From Ignavibacteriaceae bacterium (GTDB taxonomy: Bacteria; Bacteroidota; Ignavibacteria; Ignavibacteriales; Ignavibacteriaceae): a DNA stretch of 64,000 nt. A program made the position numbers and the translations under genes. The stretch's first letter is position 1. Every line of letters begins with the position of its first letter. The DNA lies in assembly GCA_013360295.1 (NCBI GenBank), contig JABWCL010000022.1, positions 23,507 to 87,506 of the forward strand, given 5' to 3'. Below, one piece after another: positions 61,097 to 64,000 of this stretch. Below the pieces are notes generated by a model. The model did no database searches, was not told the DNA's origin, and worked only from the letters and a program-made list of their open reading frames with translations.

Positions 61097-62053
61097 ATGT
61101 CCGTTGCATTAGATTTCGAATTACTAAAAACCAGGGATCCAAAGGTAAAGTATGGATTCACAAAGCAGCTGCTTGCCATTGGAGCAAAGGATCCGGAGGC
61201 ATTGCGAAGCCACTTTGATGAAATCGCGGGAATGCTGTTTAATGAAAATAATGTTATTAAGTGGACAGGCATTGACCTTATCGGGTACTATGCCGCGATA
61301 GATGATGAAAACAGGACGGACAGGTATATCCTTCACCTGCTCAAATTCCTCCACGGCGGAACCCTTATTTCCGCCAATCACGCGATATTCGCGCTGGGGC
61401 TGATTGCCCTTCATAAGCCGGTTCACCGGAACAAAATTCTTAAACAGCTTATTTCTATACGCAAAGATGAATTTGAAACCGAGGAATGTAAAAATATTGC
61501 GATAGGGAAAGTTATAGATACTCTTGTTCCATTCAAAGATGAGGTCAGGAAGTTAAAATCCCTTATGGATTTCGTTCAGGCCGCGAGCGCGAATAGCCGG
61601 AAGGCTACCGCGAATAAAGCGGCAAAGCTGGTTAAAGCAATGAGCGCTAAATCCATAACCGGCAAAACGAAGAATGTGGGATTTGAGGTCGGGGTGAGGA
61701 AGATTTATCCTGTTGACCAGACTGAAGTGTGGAACTATCTCTCGTCGGATGAAGGAATTACATTCTGGCTGGGAGAACTGGTGAAAGGACGGCTGATCGA
61801 GAATAATAATTACAAGACGGTTGACGGAGTCGAGGGGACGGTGAGGATACTGAGGCCATACTCTCATATCCGGCTTACCTGGAAGAAAGCCGACTGGAAA
61901 AACCATTCCACATTACAGATGAGGGTGATTGCAGGAAAGAAGAAAACCACAGTTTCTTTCCACCAGGAAAAACTTGCGGATGTTCGTCAGCGCACGGAAA
62001 TGAAAAAACACTGGAGCACAATTTTAGATAAGCTGGCTAAGGAAATTAAATAA
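61097..62053 (+). CDS. HEAT-like repeat / SRPBCC (AHSA1-like) fusion protein
   Basis: 318 aa with AGGAG before the ATG. The N-terminal half (1-160) is all-helical with HEAT-type units (LDFELLKTRDPKVKYGFTKQ, GGTLISANHAIFALGLIALH). After a Lys/Ala/Ser-rich linker (about 185-205) comes an SRPBCC/START-like domain (VGFEVGVRKIYPVDQTEVW, ITFWLGELV, IRLTWKKADW, TTVSFHQEKL). AHSA1-like domains bind small hydrophobic ligands or Hsp90. This pairing of HEAT and SRPBCC halves is uncommon to me. Function unknown; terminator follows. Confidence 0.8.
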   Translation: MSVALDFELLKTRDPKVKYGFTKQLLAIGAKDPEALRSHFDEIAGMLFNENNVIKWTGIDLIGYYAAIDDENRTDRYILHLLKFLHGGTLISANHAIFALGLIALHKPVHRNKILKQLISIRKDEFETEECKNIAIGKVIDTLVPFKDEVRKLKSLMDFVQAASANSRKATANKAAKLVKAMSAKSITGKTKNVGFEVGVRKIYPVDQTEVWNYLSSDEGITFWLGELVKGRLIENNNYKTVDGVEGTVRILRPYSHIRLTWKKADWKNHSTLQMRVIAGKKKTTVSFHQEKLADVRQRTEMKKHWSTILDKLAKEIK

Positions 62054-62054
62054 G

Positions 62055-62085
62055 GCCGCTTTGCTAAAAGCGGTTCTTGTTTTTC
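62055..62085 (+). terminator. Rho-independent terminator after the HEAT/SRPBCC gene
   Basis: CCGCTTT, loop GCTA, AAAGCGG followed by TTCTTGTTTTT, directly after the stop codon. Confidence 0.85.
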
Positions 62086-62194
62086 ATTGCTGCGTTCCTG
62101 AGGCAGGGCTGCAACAGTACCGGATATCATTGTCTATTCCTGTTTTATTAAGTTATCGTATAAAGAGATAAGAGTACTTTAATAAAGTATGATT

Positions 62195-62230
62195 GTTTTT
62201 AACTCTTAACTTTTAATTTTTAATTATAAT
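62195..62230. repeat. Heptad array before the SDR gene
   Basis: TTTTTAACTCTTAACTTTTA then ATTTTTAATTATAAT. It differs from most copies in not touching a stop codon; it lies about 45-80 bp before the SDR start. Confidence 0.75.
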
Positions 62231-62272
62231 CTTTCTCTCAAATTCCATCATTGATCACACAGGAGCTTCACA

Positions 62273-63034
62273 TTGAAATTTACGAATAAAAACATCATTG
62301 TTACCGGCGGATCGCGCGGTATAGGGAAAGCCGCCGCAATTGCTTTTGCAGATGAAGGTGGTAATGTCGCGATCACTTTTAACAATAATAAAAGCGCTGC
62401 TGACGAAACCCTCAGTCAGCTGAAACCCACGGGAAAACATACCGCCATAAAATGCGACGCTGCAGATCCCATAGAAACCGAAAAGATGATAAATACCGTT
62501 TTAAGCGCTTACGATAGAATTGATGTTGTTGTCATCAATGCCGGCATCGCGATCACGCATAAAATAGCAGAGATAGATTACAACGAATGGCAGGATACCT
62601 GGAAAAAAGTGCTGGGAGTAAACCTGATAGGTCCCGCAAACACACTCTACCTTTCCGCAAGAGCGATGATGAAAACCGGTGGCGGGAAGATAGTGACCGT
62701 ATCTTCAAGAGGCGCCTTCCGAGGTGAGCCTGATGAACCTGCATACGGAGCAAGTAAAGCGGGATTAAACTCATTAAGCCAGTCAATGGCACGCGCTCTC
62801 GCGCCGTATAATATATCAGTTGGGGTTGTGGCGCCGGGATGGATTGAGACAGACCTTGCAGAACCCTACCTTAACGGGCCTAACGGAGAAGAAATAAAAA
62901 ACCAAAGTCCGCTTAAACGCGCGGGCACGATTGAAGAAGTCGCCGGCGCAATTTTATATCTCGCCTCAGATGGAAGCGAATATACTACCGGCGCGATAAT
63001 AGATGTGAATGGCGCGTCGTATTTACGTTCGTAA
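62273..63034 (+). CDS. SDR-family oxidoreductase
   Basis: 253 aa from a TTG start with AGGAG 7 nt upstream. Classical SDR: VTGGSRGIGKAAAIAFADEG, INAGIA, SSRGAFRGEPDEPAYGASKAG (Ser and YxxxK) and a C-terminal tail EEVAGAILYLASDGSEYTTG of FabG-like reductases. NAD(P)H-dependent ketone/alcohol conversion, substrate unknown. Convergent with the restriction gene, only 15 bp between stops. Confidence 0.92.
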   Translation: MKFTNKNIIVTGGSRGIGKAAAIAFADEGGNVAITFNNNKSAADETLSQLKPTGKHTAIKCDAADPIETEKMINTVLSAYDRIDVVVINAGIAITHKIAEIDYNEWQDTWKKVLGVNLIGPANTLYLSARAMMKTGGGKIVTVSSRGAFRGEPDEPAYGASKAGLNSLSQSMARALAPYNISVGVVAPGWIETDLAEPYLNGPNGEEIKNQSPLKRAGTIEEVAGAILYLASDGSEYTTGAIIDVNGASYLRS

Positions 63035-63049
63035 ATCAGCGAGATTTGC

Positions 63050-63664
63050 TTATGGCTCAATTCCCAAAATTAGCAGAGGAACAGGCGGATTATTTCTTCC
63101 GTGCCTAAGAATATTGTAAACTTCACCTTCAAAATAGGCAACACCACTACTCATATTGGACTGCATTATTTTTGTTGGTAGTACTTCTATTCCCAAATTA
63201 ATCACACCACCGGAATAGAATAATAAATGTTTAACAAACAAATCAAAAGCCACGAAAGCATATTTTCCAAATTGAATTTCTACGGCAATTTGGTCTTTGA
63301 CAAAATCAGTTTGTTTATAGGAAGATATTGGATTGCGAATTCCTTTTGAAACAAGAAAGTCTTTTTGCTGGTTATAGGGAAGGGTGATTAATTCCGGTAA
63401 CACTTTTTGATTAGTGGTTATATAATACTGATAACGACTTTCCTTCCAACCGAGAGCGTTAAACTTCTTGTTATACGCCCGGTTAAGCTCTATTGGACTA
63501 TAAAGCCTTTTGCCCGGCATAGTTTTTTCTTCACTAATTTTTGTCATAAACTGTGAAGCATTAATGCTTTTAATAGTTGTGATAATCTCTTTATAAAGGG
63601 CTTTGTGGTGAACAATTAGATATTCTTCACCATTAAGATGAGAATAACGCTGAGAAATTTTCAT
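63050..63664 (-). CDS. Type II restriction endonuclease, BstYI/BglII type (predicted RGATCY)
   Basis: 204 aa, almost the length of BstYI (203). Shared blocks that I recall from BstYI: YSHLNGEEYLIVH, LYSPIELNRA, LGWKESRYQYY, SYKQTDFVKD, AVEIQFGKYAFVAFDLFVKH, MSSGVAYFEGEVYNILRHGR. The active site D120...E129-x-Q131 has the same D/E/Q spacing as BstYI (D119, E128, Q130) and BglII. Cleavage of R^GATCY is inferred from this similarity. Start overlaps the stop of the methyltransferase by 4 bp (ATGA), so R follows M in one operon. Confidence 0.9.
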   Translation of the reverse strand: MKISQRYSHLNGEEYLIVHHKALYKEIITTIKSINASQFMTKISEEKTMPGKRLYSPIELNRAYNKKFNALGWKESRYQYYITTNQKVLPELITLPYNQQKDFLVSKGIRNPISSYKQTDFVKDQIAVEIQFGKYAFVAFDLFVKHLLFYSGGVINLGIEVLPTKIMQSNMSSGVAYFEGEVYNILRHGRNNPPVPLLILGIEP

Positions 63665-64000
63665 TTTTTCACTCCAACTTTTAAATATTGGCCATTAAGT
63701 TTATTAAGTCCCAAGTCATTCCATTCTTTTGGTATTTTCGCGATTTTGTCGTTTTCAGAGGGCGTGTGGATAGGCTTCCCAATCGGTCTGATCTTTAATT
63801 TGCCATTTTTAAAATCTTCAATTCGTTTTGCTGTAATTTTACAGTATTCAAATTCCTTCTCAACACCAAATGCATGTCGGTTATTTTTTACAGCCGCTAT
63901 TAGTGTTGAGCCAACGCCGGCAAACGGATCGTCCGGGCTTTCTTTTGCTCCAGCAACTCCTGGCGCGACGCAGGAAGTTGCTGCGCGCGCTGCTGCGCCA
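63661..64000 (-). CDS. Type II DNA amino-methyltransferase, cut by window edge
   Basis: C-terminal about 112 codons of the modification enzyme paired with the BstYI-like endonuclease. Visible: motif I DPFAGVGSTLIAAVKNNRH (SAM binding) followed by FGVEKEFEYCKITAKRI, a Lys-rich linker and IAKIPKEWNDLG. A motif I near the C-terminus is the beta-type order of N4-cytosine/N6-adenine methyltransferases; cytosine N4 would fit BglII-group systems. The catalytic (S/D)PPY motif lies outside the window. The last about 50 bases of the frame are unusually GC-rich (see findings). Confidence 0.85.
   Translation of the reverse strand, partial: GAAARAATSCVAPGVAGAKESPDDPFAGVGSTLIAAVKNNRHAFGVEKEFEYCKITAKRIEDFKNGKLKIRPIGKPIHTPSENDKIAKIPKEWNDLGLNKLNGQYLKVGVKK
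63952..63982. repeat. GC-rich inverted repeat at the window edge
   Basis: AGCAACTCCTG and CAGGAAGTTGCT form an inverted repeat with one unpaired base around GCGCGACG, followed by GCGCGCGCTGCTGCG. It lies inside the methyltransferase frame and contrasts with the AT-rich genes beside it. Confidence 0.6.

Noticed and set aside
1..64000. tRNA or rRNA genes
   Set aside because: Spacers were read for T-loop (GTTCRANNC) and acceptor patterns; none was convincing. A tRNAscan/Infernal run would settle it.

Overview
The window reads as chromosomal DNA of moderate GC content from the Bacteroidota/Chlorobiota/Ignavibacteriota assemblage, most likely an Ignavibacteria-like bacterium. The main reasons are three exported proteins ending in type IX secretion (T9SS) type A sorting domains with the NYPNPFNP signature or a variant of it, an S46 peptidase, many exported beta-rich proteins and lipoproteins, and Bacteroidota-type TAAATTTG boxes in front of several genes. 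This assignment is inference; no rRNA or ribosomal protein gene is present.

Layout. (1) 1-4600: arsenic island: Acr3 arsenite efflux (cut by the left edge), ArsM, three thioredoxin-fold proteins, CcdA and a thioredoxin-coupled ArsC, so efflux, methylation and reduction come with their own thiol relay. (2) 4.7-9.2 kb: minus-strand housekeeping genes (PhzF-like, PIN-PhoH, HAD phosphatase, DUF2203, EamA transporter). (3) 9.3-20.4 kb: envelope and exported proteins (paralogous pair, DoxX, S46 dipeptidyl peptidase, lipoprotein, 1082-aa Asp-box propeller protein, T9SS cargo, DUF1648). (4) 20.9-26.3 kb: Lon-like protease, pyruvate kinase, receiver-PP2C phosphatase. (5) 26.4-29.7 kb: compact plus-strand run of oxidoreductases, a LOG-family protein and a lipoprotein. 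(6) 30-38.1 kb: alaS, S9 peptidase, DUF1232, NUDIX, recN. (7) 38.4-42.1 kb: outer-membrane protein plus T9SS cargo. (8) 42.4-51.5 kb: hslVU, a methyltransferase that looks frameshifted, rlmD, rarA, DUF423, a CcmE-like protein and uvrB. (9) 52.2-62 kb: lipoprotein, T9SS metalloprotease, nitronate monooxygenase-like protein, SulP-STAS-cNMP transporter, DinB, ACT-like regulator, HEAT/SRPBCC fusion. (10) 62.3-64 kb: an SDR and a BstYI/BglII-type restriction-modification pair cut by the right edge.

The most unusual signal is in the repeats. Degenerate 7-bp tandem repeats (AATTGAT/AATTGAC or TTAACTC/TTAATTC heptads) sit on or directly after stop codons, in the same orientation relative to the gene, at six genes. 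At 47.8-48.3 kb two such arrays form an inverted pair around a decayed four-helix-bundle (23S IVP family) gene, a layout that looks like a small mobile unit. Related repeats also appear in frame inside two T9SS proteins. GC-rich palindromes and other intergenic repeats cluster in the same kind of 3'-end position. No tRNA, rRNA, CRISPR array or recognisable transposase was seen.
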